The notes under the pieces are model-generated. The model was given only the letters and a program-made list of their open reading frames with translations. It did no database searches and was not told the origin of the DNA. Below are positions 11,549 to 22,800 of a stretch of 49,734 nt of DNA, piece by piece (positions within the stretch are counted from its first letter, which is position 1; each line of letters begins with the position of its first letter). The position numbers and the translations under genes are program-made. The DNA comes from Entamoeba invadens IP1 (lineage: Eukaryota; Evosea; Mastigamoebida; Endamoebidae), in assembly GCF_000330505.1 (NCBI RefSeq), contig NW_004440449.1:42349-92082 (forward strand), given 5' to 3'.

Positions 11549-12150
11549 GATGAAATATAGGTGATTCAAAATATTAATTAAAATAAAAAATACTTTTTTA
11601 TAATATAATAAAAATTAACAATTATTACTTGTGTTTATTTGACTTTTATAATATTTAATCATTTCATTATTAATTTATAATAGAATTTGTTTAATAATGA
11701 TATGAAAAGACAAAGCAAATTACGTTATTGTTTCTTGACAAAAATATATAACAATAATGACATTTGTAAATGGAACACTTTTTATCAATTATTGTGATTA
11801 TAATAAAATGTATTATAATTATAGTTTTGTTATACAACAAATATAATCAAAAAATCATATTTTTGTTAATGCTAAAAAAACTATTTTTACTTATCAAAAC
11901 ATAGAAGTTACTTTATTTATAATTTGTGAAAACAATGAATGTTTTAATGAACGTTTTTGTATGATGAACAAATAAATAATTGAAGAAAAAACACATCAAA
12001 AATAATATAAAAATCATAAATGCTCATAACATTTAGCTCATTTCCCGTTTTTCTCGACACAATTCATTAATTATTTCAATAAAAATTTTAAAAAATAGCA
12101 GAAAAACAAATCCGAAAGTCCGATACGTCGGACTTTGTGTCCGGAGTTTA
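11549..12150. repeat. Dispersed repeat copy B, right part
   Basis: Continuation of the repeat interrupted at 6059, beginning with the duplicated GATGAAATA. It ends with the same palindrome (AAAGTCCGA, TACG, TCGGACTTT) and GTGTCCGGAGTTTA as copy A at 4985, after which the two copies diverge. Confidence 0.85.
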
Positions 12151-12441
12151 CTAAAAGTGGATTATTTGTGTTATTCTAAATTATTATGTTTGATTATCGT
12201 TTGCTTAAATGGTTATTTTTTTAAGTGTTAAAAAAAATATTTTATCTTTAATATATAACTGTAAATAAATCAAAACTAAATTATAATTTAAATTTAACAT
12301 TAAATCTAATTTTACAAAATTGTTAATTTGCCACAAATAATTATCTTTACAGCCGAATTTCAAATGAACAAACAAACTTGTTTGATTTCATAAGTTATCA
12401 AAGTTTTCTCAGTTTGAGTATAAGAATAAACACAACATGAA

Positions 12442-13494
12442 TTAATTACCACTTAACTTAAAGTATTCATTTGCATAAAATATTTTATGCCTCATAACGG
12501 GTGAACATTTAGTATTATTTGTATAAATCATTTTCCTCGTTTTATCATAAATAAAAGCATATCTTTCTTCATAGCACATTCGTTGTGAACAACTTTCCAA
12601 AACAGGTTTCAAGAAGTCCAATTTTCTTGAGTATATTAACCAATTGTGTAACGACTGGTCATACCCCCATATATCCCATTTATCGAAATTTGTGTATTCA
12701 ATGAATGTTTGTAAATAACCCAACACTTTATTTGTACCTCCTAAGATAGTTCCCACATTGCTAGCAATTGTATTGTTTTTTCGGTATGCATTCGCCACAT
12801 CCACTCCTATTGTTTTTTTCATCCAATTGTAGTCCACTTTAAAATTAAAAGTAAAGCAGTTGGTATTATTATTTAAACACTGCATTTGAAGAAGCAAATC
12901 GTTCTCAGAAAACGTGGCAAAAATGTCTCCAAATATATAAATGTCCCGAAGGTCTGAAATGAATACTCTGTCGTATAAATGACGACGTGGGTACAACCAT
13001 TCTTTCCAGGCAAACATTCTTCTTGTTGCAGAGTTTCCTTGTTTGGTTGAATTGGATATTTTCGCATCAAATAATTCTATTGATATTCCATATTTGTCAT
13101 ACATATGTTCAAAGTTTTTAAAAGGTGGAGGTGACATCAATAAAATCTTCTTTGTTGCATGTGAGATAGACGAATTTGCAAGACCCAAAACAAAGTCAAT
13201 ACTTCTGTTTAAACGAAGAAATGATTTATTATCATTGAATGAATATGCAGTGAGCCATAAATCACGTTTGCTGTTTTTTGGATATTGAAAGACTTCTCCA
13301 CATTTCCCAGAATAATTGAAATTGCGTAGATCTGTATGATAGTTGTGAAACATTTGAATGTCACTTTTATTGGTAAATATGATGGTATCATTTCTTGTTG
13401 TTTTATTGGTCAAACCAGATGTTAATAAGAAAGACACACTTATTATGAGAAATATAAATATGAATAAATTGAAGTAAAATACATATAATAACAT
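12442..13494 (-). CDS. Type II membrane glycosyltransferase-like protein
   Basis: A 350-residue protein starting at the ATG at 13494. The frame is open three codons further up, without another ATG. It has a hydrophobic segment at residues about 3-27 (LYVFYFNLFIFIFLIISVSF), which reads as a signal anchor, followed by a lumenal region with several N-x-S/T sites. Landmarks are FISDLRDIYIFGDIF (near residue 190), resembling the nucleotide-sugar/metal DxD region of GT-A-like enzymes, and GYDQSLHNW (near residue 270), a motif often found in the acceptor half of such enzymes. Family assignment is by motif only, and donor and acceptor are unknown. A damaged paralogue lies at 46271-47351. The gene is alone between transposons. 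Confidence 0.65.
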   Translation of the reverse strand: MLLYVFYFNLFIFIFLIISVSFLLTSGLTNKTTRNDTIIFTNKSDIQMFHNYHTDLRNFNYSGKCGEVFQYPKNSKRDLWLTAYSFNDNKSFLRLNRSIDFVLGLANSSISHATKKILLMSPPPFKNFEHMYDKYGISIELFDAKISNSTKQGNSATRRMFAWKEWLYPRRHLYDRVFISDLRDIYIFGDIFATFSENDLLLQMQCLNNNTNCFTFNFKVDYNWMKKTIGVDVANAYRKNNTIASNVGTILGGTNKVLGYLQTFIEYTNFDKWDIWGYDQSLHNWLIYSRKLDFLKPVLESCSQRMCYEERYAFIYDKTRKMIYTNNTKCSPVMRHKIFYANEYFKLSGN

Positions 13495-13532
13495 CAACTT
13501 CAATTTGAATTTGAATTCTAATGGATTGGTTC

Positions 13533-13540
13533 AGTTCATC
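13533..13540 (-). promoter_or_regulatory. Candidate GAAC box
   Basis: On the minus strand GATGAACT lies about 40 nt before the ATG of the glycosyltransferase-like gene. It matches the GAAC element of Entamoeba core promoters. No convincing TATA-like GTATTTAAA was seen at the usual distance. Confidence 0.4.
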
Positions 13541-13770
13541 ATTTTTTAAGATTAAAATATTGTATTGAACATGTTAGTTTATACACAAAATATTAAATAA
13601 TTGTAAAGGGTTTTTATTGGTATTTAAAAAACAACTATTTTATTATATTTTAATAAATTTACAAAGAGAGGTTTATACACATTTATGTATATACACAAAT
13701 ATTTATTTAATTTTAGAATTTGACTAACAATTGTTATATAAGTGTTGTACAGAAATGATGAAGGTTTTTG

Positions 13771-13962
13771 TTTTTTAACCGCTTTTATTCTCTTTTTAAT
13801 AGTTGTACATATTAATACTATAACAAAAAGTATATTAAATTATAACTTTAAACGAAGAAGATTTCCATTATGCATATTCAGTATGCACGGTAAACAATAC
13901 CATATAAATTATTATATTAATATATTTTGAACCAATATAATCGGGTGGAAGCGGTTAAAAAA
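13771..13962. mobile_element. MITE with TTTTTTAACCGCTT termini
   Basis: 192 bp with perfect 14-bp TIRs (TTTTTTAACCGCTT at 13771-13784, complement at 13949-13962). Its interior shares CATATTCAG and GGTAAACAATAC with the element at 41745-41934, so the two form a family. No coding capacity. Confidence 0.7.
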
Positions 13963-14289
13963 GGAAGCAATTTTCATACACCTTATATAACAAAAACAAA
14001 TTATAACTTTTCATTAATGATATCAGATTCGATAATTATTTATCTACATTAATTCGTTTTTAATTATTTTACTTTTATTACTAACCAAAAAAGAGTATTT
14101 TTTGTGTAGAATAAAAAATAAAATTAAACTAAAAAAATTTTTTCACAAAATATTTTAATAATTATTGTTTTTTGTATTTAAAATAATTAATATTTATTCA
14201 AATTTTTGAGCACAAAAAATCTTTCGAAATGGTTTTTAATATGTAATTATCCATATTGTATACATTCAAACCTTTCAAGAACGGGAATA

Positions 14290-16518
14290 GTGCTTCGCAG
14301 TTTGTGAACTGAAGTTTTTTTCTATTTTTTTTCAAACTGAAAAAAATCACATTCAAGAATTTAATAATTTTTAATAACTTTATCTTCACTTTTGGGATTA
14401 ATTTATTCAAACAAAATTATTAAAAAACACAATCATAAACTGTAAAACGGAACCAAGTTTGAAAAAAATAATTAAAAAAACCCAAAACTTTTAATTTTTT
14501 TTGTTTTTGTCAAAAATCCAAATTGTGATCAAAAATGCATTTTTTGTCAAATTTTGTAAAAATAGTTATTGAAGTAAACTGTGAAAAAAAACAATTGTTA
14601 TTAATCCCAAGTAAATGGTGTTTTCAATTATTTACACAACAAAGTTATCAACACATTAAAACGTTTAAGTAAATTAATAACGAACATACGTAATTGTTAA
14701 TATACATGTATAGTTAAATATAGTTTTAAGTTGAATGATGACTGTGAGTGACATTGTTATTCTCAAAATGTTGATCGTAACTTATGTGTTATTGATGTGA
14801 CATTTTGTTAAAACGAAGAAAAGTCAAATATTATCAATTGTTACTTATTTCATTGTTTAACTAAGTCAATGTTCATAATGATCATTAAATCGCTTATTGT
14901 TGATAATTACATGTTAATGAGATATTATATACAATTAAAAATTGTTTTATTTTTTTATTATCACAACATACAACAGTAAACACGTGTATTTTGACAACAT
15001 CACAACATTTATGATTAATTGAAATATAAGCGTGTATTTATTAATATTTTAGAATAAATTATAAAATATTGTTTTTTGCTACTCTTTTGTTCTAAAAACA
15101 GCCTAAAAACGTAATAACTATCAACTGTGTAAACATGTGGAATCTAATTCAATCTTTAAATAATAATACTAAATAAGTAATATCACATTTTACAGCATTT
15201 TTATCTTTTGACTTGGAGCTCACAAATACATGCACATGAGATAATATAATCTTTTTTCCGTAGTCTAAGTTTTAATAGTTATGAATTTTTAATCAAATCA
15301 AAAAAACAAAAGTTGTTAATTCTTTCATTGAGTTATAAAACCTGAGTATGTAAATACATATGATATAGTTTGTTAATTCAACTTTTTGTGTTGAACTAAT
15401 TATATTTTTGGGTACGTCATAAATTTGAGTGATCATAAAAATAACGAGAATCATATATTTTTAAACAAAATTTTATATAATTTAATGTTGATATTATATA
15501 TTCAAATTAAAAACAACAACTCAAATATAAACGAATAATTACAATTTATGATATATTGGTCTTTACTCCTTAAGTTCGGATCATAATAATTAATTATTTG
15601 CCAAATTTATAAAGAAAAACCGGTTATAACAAATGTATTGAAGTTGGTGAACATCTTTGTTCTGTTATAAACAAAGAGCCTTAAACAAATATTCAAAAAT
15701 TAATATTAAATGAATGTCGACATATATAAAAAGTTATATAGAATAAAGAATAATACGTTTTCAATTTATTTGTTTTTGTATCATGTGATGTTTAAATTGC
15801 GTTTTAAAGTTTTAAATGTAATATGGTATAAATTGTATAAATTATAATGCGATGGTGATTGTATATATTGATTGTAAATTGTTTGCCTGAACAACCTTTT
15901 TATGTTTTTTATGAATTAATTAAACTTGAAGTTATGATGTAAAATATACAAGCCGTGAATAAATCTACAGTCTATATTTAAAGTTTATCATGAACCTTTT
16001 AGATTATTACAATATTTCGAGAAGTTGTACAAAAAAATATATCCCAATTGTTTATTTTTTTGCGTTTTACTTAATGTGGTGTTTATATAAAATTATTGCT
16101 ATTTATTTGTCCCCCAGATAACATTAAAAGACTGCCCCTTATATTCAAACTTTAGATGATTTGTTTAATAATAAAAAATACCAATTATTTGTTTTGGATA
16201 ATATAAACATTTTTGTTTATTAATTTAATATTTTTTGTTAAACTACTTTATGGTTCAAAATTTTTAGTTCTTTCAATTTTATTATTGTTGTATACACGTT
16301 TTCAGTTAATCATATTATAGACAATGTTGATGTAATTAGTTTCAAAAGTGCGATTTCGGTAAATCTATCATATATGGCTCCCATTTATTTTTTCCTAATT
16401 GTTGTCTTATATAAAAAAAGCAATTTGATAAACCCCTTTTCAAGTTATTTTCAATAATAATTACGTCTTTTTTCAGGAAAAAAATCAGTTAAAAATCAGT
16501 TAAATAACTGCGAAGCAC
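14290..16518. mobile_element. TA-flanked 2.2-kb element without a transposase
   Basis: 2,229 bp bounded by GTGCTTCGCAGTT (14290-14302) and its exact complement (16506-16518), each followed inward by an AACTGA motif, and flanked by TA (14288-14289 and 16519-16520). This is the arrangement of a Tc1/mariner-class element. The interior is AT-rich and non-coding with no frame above about 70 codons. It is therefore non-autonomous, or too decayed to read. Confidence 0.6.
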
Positions 16519-16574
16519 TAGTCTTAAATAATAGGAATTAAAAAAAGTTGGAAAACAAATTAAAATTAAAAATA

Positions 16575-17082
16575 CAGTGCTCATTGGTTTCAAATTGATA
16601 ATATTTTTTAATAAATCGATTATGTTTTTATATTTATCGACAGTATTTTTTATGGTTTATATTGTATTTAATGAATTATATTACTATTAATGAAATAGAT
16701 TGTGTTTTTTATAAATTATATTACTTTTAATGAAATAGGCTGTGTTTTTTTATAAATTATATAGCATTTGATGAAATAGACTGTGTTTTTTATAAATTAT
16801 ATGGCATTTAATGAAAGTGATTATATTTGTTATAAATTATATGGCATTTTTCTAATTTATACAACATTTTTAGTAAAATCAATAGTTTTTTTCTAAAATA
16901 TATAGGATTTTTGATAACTTATATAACTTTTGTTTGAAAATATTTTGCTTTTTTTACAAATTATTGGATATTCCCGAATATTAGGAATAAAAATACACAT
17001 AATAAGCAAGTTATTATTTGTTAAAAATACTTAATATGTAACTATATTTATACTATTATATAACTAAATTTTAATCTATTCT
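16575..17082 (+). repeat. Left long TIR with 40-bp iterons
   Basis: Inverted complement of 18655-19162. Inside it ATAAATTAT recurs at 16711, 16752, 16792 and 16832, part of a tandem unit of about 40-41 bp that also contains AATGAAATAG and TGTGTTTTTT. These iterons are candidate repeated binding sites for the transposase. Confidence 0.85.
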
Positions 17083-17159
17083 TATTTAGAACCTCTTCTC
17101 AATGAGGATATTTTTTAACATAATTATGTATATTTAAATAACGGGCAAAAAATGATACC

Positions 17160-18456
17160 ATGCAATTGGATTATATCGACAGAAGAGATCCAGGAGCAAG
17201 AAACGACTATCATGAAAATGCACCATTATCCATGCAAGGGCAACCTGTACAACCTGTAATGTTGCCCCATCGAGATATCCCACCTCTTCAAAAAAGATCA
17301 CGGGGTCGGCCCCGAAAATTGGATTCAAAAAAGAAGAAAACAAATACACGACCTTATTCTCGTGTTACAATTGATCAAAGAGATTCTTTGGTTGAACTAT
17401 GGAGTAAAAATGGTGATAACATGAATGCTTCACGATATTCAGAAATAATGGGATTAAAAAAATAAACATTGAAAAGTATCTTTCAATGTTAAGAAAAGGG
17501 ATATCAATATATCCAAAAAATCATTATAGAAGACAAAGCCGTACTTTACCTTTTCAAAAATTGGTAGAAAAAGCTATTAAAGAAGACACAACAACAAAAA
17601 TAACTTCAATTAGAAAAATGATAGCACAAGAAGAAAAATTACGCGAAGAAGAAGATGTTGATGAAATAATTTTGGATATTCCAAAAATATCCAAGATTGC
17701 TGTTACTAAAGAGGACATTGATCTTTATGCACCTTCGATATCATCAATTGGAAATTTCATGACTGGTAAAACAGCAACAGGTGAAGAGAGAGAAGTCCCT
17801 ATTTTTTCTTTCAAAAGAACAAAGACAAGAGGGCCAACAAGCAACACACCAGATAATAAAGAAAAAAGAATTGCAGCAGTAAACGCTCTAAGGGGTTATA
17901 TAACAGGTGGAGCACGTTGGGTTTGTATAGATGAAACCAGTTGGACTGTAGCATCAACTCCTGCATATGGCTGGTCAGTTAGAGGGAAGGAAGCCTTCAT
18001 CACAAAATCAAAAGGTGGTCTTCGCCTCACCTCCATATGCGCAGTTGATTGTGACGGACTCTCTTATTGCAATGTGGTTTGTGGAACAAACACATTAAAT
18101 TCGTTCGAAGACTACTTCCGGTACCTAATTCATGAGTATGATATAAAACAAAGACAATGCGTTTTTGGGTGGATAATTGTGATATTCACAACACTATGAG
18201 AAGAATGCTAGATAATACAAATCACACTGTCGTATTTAATGCTGCTAACTCACCAGCACTAAACCCAATTGAAAATATATTTGGGATCTGGAAAAGTAGG
18301 GTTGAAAAAATGTGAGGACTTGGAATGGCATCCAAAATTTTCTTGAAAAAATCAGAGATGGTTTTTTTAACTATTAAACCAGAAGAGTGCCAAAGTTGTT
18401 TTGAAAATGTTAGGGAAATTGTGTGGCCTCGAGTGTACAACCAAGAAAATATTTAA
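17160..18456 (+). pseudogene. IS630/Tc1/mariner transposase, multiply broken
   Basis: Decayed transposase of the surrounding element. The N-terminal part has an AT-hook-like SRGRPRKLD and a basic helix-turn-helix region. The catalytic core shows Asp in VCIDETSW (near 17926), Asp in VDNCDIH (near 18171) and Glu in LNPIENIFGIWK (near 18270). I count 32 residues between the second Asp and the Glu. Frame breaks occur at an A7 run (17456-17462), near TTTTTGGG (about 18160), at an A-run after RVEK (about 18310) and at a T-run near 18365. At least four lesions make it non-functional as assembled. Confidence 0.85.
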
Positions 18457-18654
18457 TCAAATGTTTTTAAACAATGTATGGTTAATATAGTTCATTTATT
18501 AGTCTATTATAATGATATATATATAATATATAATATATATAATTATATATTCAATAATAAAATATTTGAAATAATTATTGATAAAGTTATATTATAAATT
18601 TATTATTTTTATTATGTGTCATAATTGTGAAAATTTGTATTAAAATAAATAATA

Positions 18655-19162
18655 AAAATAGATTAAAATTTAGTTATATAATAGTATAAATATAGTTACA
18701 TATTAAGTATTTTTAACAAATAATAACTTGCTTATTATGTGTATTTTTATTCCTAATATTCGGGAATATCCAATAATTTGTAAAAAAAGCAAAATATTTT
18801 CAAACAAAAGTTATATAAGTTATCAAAAATCCTATATATTTTAGAAAAAAACTATTGATTTTACTAAAAATGTTGTATAAATTAGAAAAATGCCATATAA
18901 TTTATAACAAATATAATCACTTTCATTAAATGCCATATAATTTATAAAAAACACAGTCTATTTCATCAAATGCTATATAATTTATAAAAAAACACAGCCT
19001 ATTTCATTAAAAGTAATATAATTTATAAAAAACACAATCTATTTCATTAATAGTAATATAATTCATTAAATACAATATAAACCATAAAAAATACTGTCGA
19101 TAAATATAAAAACATAATCGATTTATTAAAAAATATTATCAATTTGAAACCAATGAGCACTG
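18655..19162 (-). repeat. Right long TIR with 40-bp iterons
   Basis: Inverted copy of 16575-17082, including the same run of 40-bp units (about 18890-19060). Confidence 0.85.
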
Positions 19163-19290
19163 TAGTGTTTTTGGAGCGTTTCCAACAATTTCCCGAAATA
19201 TTTAAGGTTTAATGGTCCAATTATTTATTATTATTGTTTTAAGACTGAATTTATATAATTACAGATGTTGGACTAAAGTTTCGATGAATA

Positions 19291-19434
19291 CTAAGGTTTC
19301 GTTTTATTAATTGAATACTATTTGATAATAATGAACATGGTTTTCAATTATTTTCAAAAAAACGTCCAAATATAACTCTTATATTTAATTTTTACAATAG
19401 TATAAAAATTATGAATTAATAGTCGAAACCTTAG
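19291..19434. mobile_element. Small TA-flanked MITE
   Basis: 144 bp with perfect inverted ends CTAAGGTTTCG and complement, flanked by TA (19289-19290 and 19435-19436). A degenerate extra copy of the end motif (CTAAAGTTTCG) lies just outside at 19273. No coding capacity. Confidence 0.6.
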
Positions 19435-19436
19435 TA

Positions 19437-19824
19437 CCACATATGCAATTATCAATCAAAAAAATATTATTAATTATAGTATTTTTAAATAAAATATAAA
19501 AACAATTATTAAATATTAAAACCATTTTAACAGAAACTTAAAATTATTAGATTAAATAAGTTAAAAAAATACAAAAGAAGTCTTATTCCATATTAGATTT
19601 TGTTTCAGATACACTCCAAAAATAATGTTATTTTAATTGATTTCAATTAATTATTTAGTTTCGAGAAGATACAACCTATTTGTATGTTTTGATTTTGATT
19701 GGTCAGGTAACCCACAAATAAGCGACTTTGATTGTATAATTAATGACATATTGTATTCCAATTTAACAATAATGTAATACATATACTTTAATTAATAACA
19801 AAACAATAATAAACACAAAAGTTT
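19437..19824. other. Non-coding 3' flank of the kinase gene
   Basis: AT-rich spacer downstream of the minus-strand kinase gene. It presumably contains its 3' untranslated region. Nothing else recognised. Confidence 0.5.
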
Positions 19825-22800
19825 TCAATTAATTCTATTGTTATAAATTGTTAGTTTTTCAATAACATTTTTAATATCACATCTCGAGATTGGGTCTTGT
19901 TCCCAACTATTTTGTATTAGTAATTTTAAATTCTCTGGCACAGTATTTGGTATTGGTAGTCTTTTTCCATTTGACGTGTAATCTGCTATACTCCATGCAT
20001 ATTTAAACTGTTCTTCTTTAAATGAAAATTCCCATAAAAACACTTCAAACATAGTCATTGCAAATGAATAGACGTCTGCTGGCTTTTTATATTTCTTTCG
20101 GTTCAACACTTCAGGAGCCATATATGCTGGTGTTCCAATACCTTTAGTGAAAGTCATATTAGTCATCATCATATTAACATTTCTGCTTGTTCCAAAGTCG
20201 GTCAACTTAGCATTCACCTTTTCATTTATATCAAGTGAAAATATTAAAATGTTATCCGGTTTAATGTCTCTGTGCAATATCCCATTTGTGTGTAAATATG
20301 AAATACCTTTAGCAGCGTCTATCATATATTTAACTCGCAATTTGATATCAATTTCTTTACATGTTTTGTGTTTCATCAAGTCTTGTAAACTCCCATATTG
20401 TGCAAATTCGGTGACCATACATATCTTATTTGGTATGAACACGGCGCCATAAAAGTGAACTATATACTCACTTCTAAACTTGTCTAACATACACACCTCA
20501 CTTTCAAATTCTTTGATAAGTTTGTCGTTGTTATTTACTTGTTTTATTTTCTTAATAGCAATGATATTTCCTCTGTAACTCCCTTTGTAGACAATTCCAA
20601 ACGATCCTTCCCCAAGTTTCTTGTCTTCTTTCAATTCGTCGTAATCCAATTTAGTCGAGTTTTCTGTTGTGATTTCAATGGCAATTGGGACAGACACAGT
20701 CTCGCCATTTTCGATGTTCATGGTGACTATCATCATCTCATCTTGTAATTTCAATGAACAATGTGGTGTTACAAATATTTCAAACTCACACGCTTCACCT
20801 TTTTTTAAAGTCACCAATTGCGGCTCTGTGCGAATTGAGTATTTGTCACAATCCCCACGTGTTGTCATTTGGACTTTCAAAACGCCTTTGCCTTTGTTGC
20901 CAACACAGAGGAGCTCACGAGACTCTTTTTCGACGGGAATGACTTCACAGACATCATCAAATTTGAGCAACTTTTTGTTGGTTAAAATGTTACCGTCTAA
21001 CACGCTCATCACTACGTTTGAACGATTCATTTTAAAGACACAGATGTTTTCCATTTTCTTTGTTTTTTCTTGTTTATGAAACACAAGAACTATAATTATT
21101 ATAATACTAATTATAACAAGTAATAGTATTAGTACTATTACTATTGGAATGCCAACAACAACACCATAATTTGTGGTGTAAATGCAACTCAACATGTCGT
21201 CACTCAACTTGTATTTGTCATCACATCTTGAACATTTGTTGTCGGCAGATTCAACACAGTTTTCAATGGTTGTATAATGTGAACAGACACCTGACACAAG
21301 TACATTGTCTTTCACACAGTCAGTGCACTCATTGATACCTTTGCATTGTGTACACGTGTCTTGACACTTCACACACAAATTATTGGAGAGATAGTGTCCG
21401 CCTTCACATTGCATACAACCAGCTGTTGTTCTGTTTGCACACGAAGTCAACTCGCTTTGTGGCGAACACAACTTGGTGACATTTGATGAGGTGCGATAGA
21501 ACGCTTCATTACACACAACACAGTTTCCTTCATTTGTGCACGACTTGCATGACTCATCACAATTAATACATGTTGTGCCATCAGATGACCGCATGTACCC
21601 CTCCTTACAGACGACACACCCGCGATATGTTGACATCAACACGTCACACACACTGACAAGCGCGTTGATTTCAGTGCAAACGCCGTTGTTGTTTGCATAC
21701 GAGTAATCGTCGCACTTTGTGCAGAATGTCTGATTTGAACAGTAGACACAGGGGTACTCACACTTCACACACATGCGGTCTGCGAGGTAATACCCACTGA
21801 AACACCTCAGACACCCCTTTGTGGTTCTCACTTCACAATGGCTGTCTGTCTGTGTGTCTTCCTTTATAGTTGTCTGTCTAGTGGTCTCATTTGGAAGTGT
21901 TTGTGGCACACACGAAATTCCATCAAAGTTGTAATCAGACTCACACTCGACACATTTGGTGTTAAGTGACGAGACAACACCGCAATTAGACAACACGCCA
22001 GTCTTTTCTTTACAGCCATCAACATCTTTGTAATAACCACTTTTACATGTGACACACACTTTGTCAAATGAAGTGCAATGAATTGACTGGCTGTCTGTGC
22101 ACAAACCGTCAACGTTGATGGAGTTGTTACACACAATGCAAATATCTCCATTTTGATTTTCACAATTGGCACTGTTTTGTGAGCATTTTCCTTGTGAGAT
22201 GTGTTGTTTTGAATCACATTTGATACAATCATTACTTGACATTACAGAACACATCGCATTAGTTGTACACGCGCCATCTATCAACAATTTGTCATCTTGA
22301 CATTTCAAATCTGTGATAATTCCATTTGAAATGACACACACTTCACTTTCACATTGTTTAATAGTGTTGTAGTTTGTTGTGTGATACCCATTCACTGCAA
22401 AGTAACAATACTCGTTGTGTGATATTCCACATTGTTGTTTTGCCTTACCACACAACACGTCATCAACACAATACAAACACTCGGTGCCACTTTCTCTGTT
22501 GATTTCATATTTACATTTTGTCGTGTTGGCACAGTTGTTATTCGATGTGATCACATCTGAAATGCAGTTGTCGCAGCCGTGTTGCGAATATGTATCACAC
22601 TTCTCATGCATAACATTACAAACACCATTTAACAACATCGTTGTTGTATTACATAGGTAACACATTGTATCGATTTGGTTGATACACCCATCCATGTTGG
22701 TGTGTGATTGGTGATCATTTGTGTTGAAGTATGTTGTTGTGGTGTATCCCAAATTGCATGCCTTAGAGTCACTTGAAGTGATGTATGGCGCAAAACATGC

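Larger units (their letters stand above)
16575..19162 (+). mobile_element. Tc1/mariner element with about 508-bp TIRs
   Basis: 2,588 bp starting CAGTGCTCATTGGTTTC and ending with its complement, flanked by TA at 16573-16574 and 19163-19164. Inverted repeats run about 508 bp on each side (16575-17082 and 18655-19162) and look nearly identical. They enclose a decayed IS630/Tc1/mariner transposase. TIRs of this length are far above the 20-250 bp usual in the superfamily. Confidence 0.93.

Noticed and set aside
14198..14410. Small minus-strand protein containing ALFPFLKGLN
   Set aside because: The apparent similarity to the frame at 47831-48043 (VFPVLEGL) comes from a solo MITE end motif. There is no other coding signal.
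16650..16860. Regular 40-bp repeats resembling a CRISPR array
   Set aside because: The units are directly tandem without unique spacers, lie within transposon TIRs and are mirrored at the other end. The host is a eukaryote.
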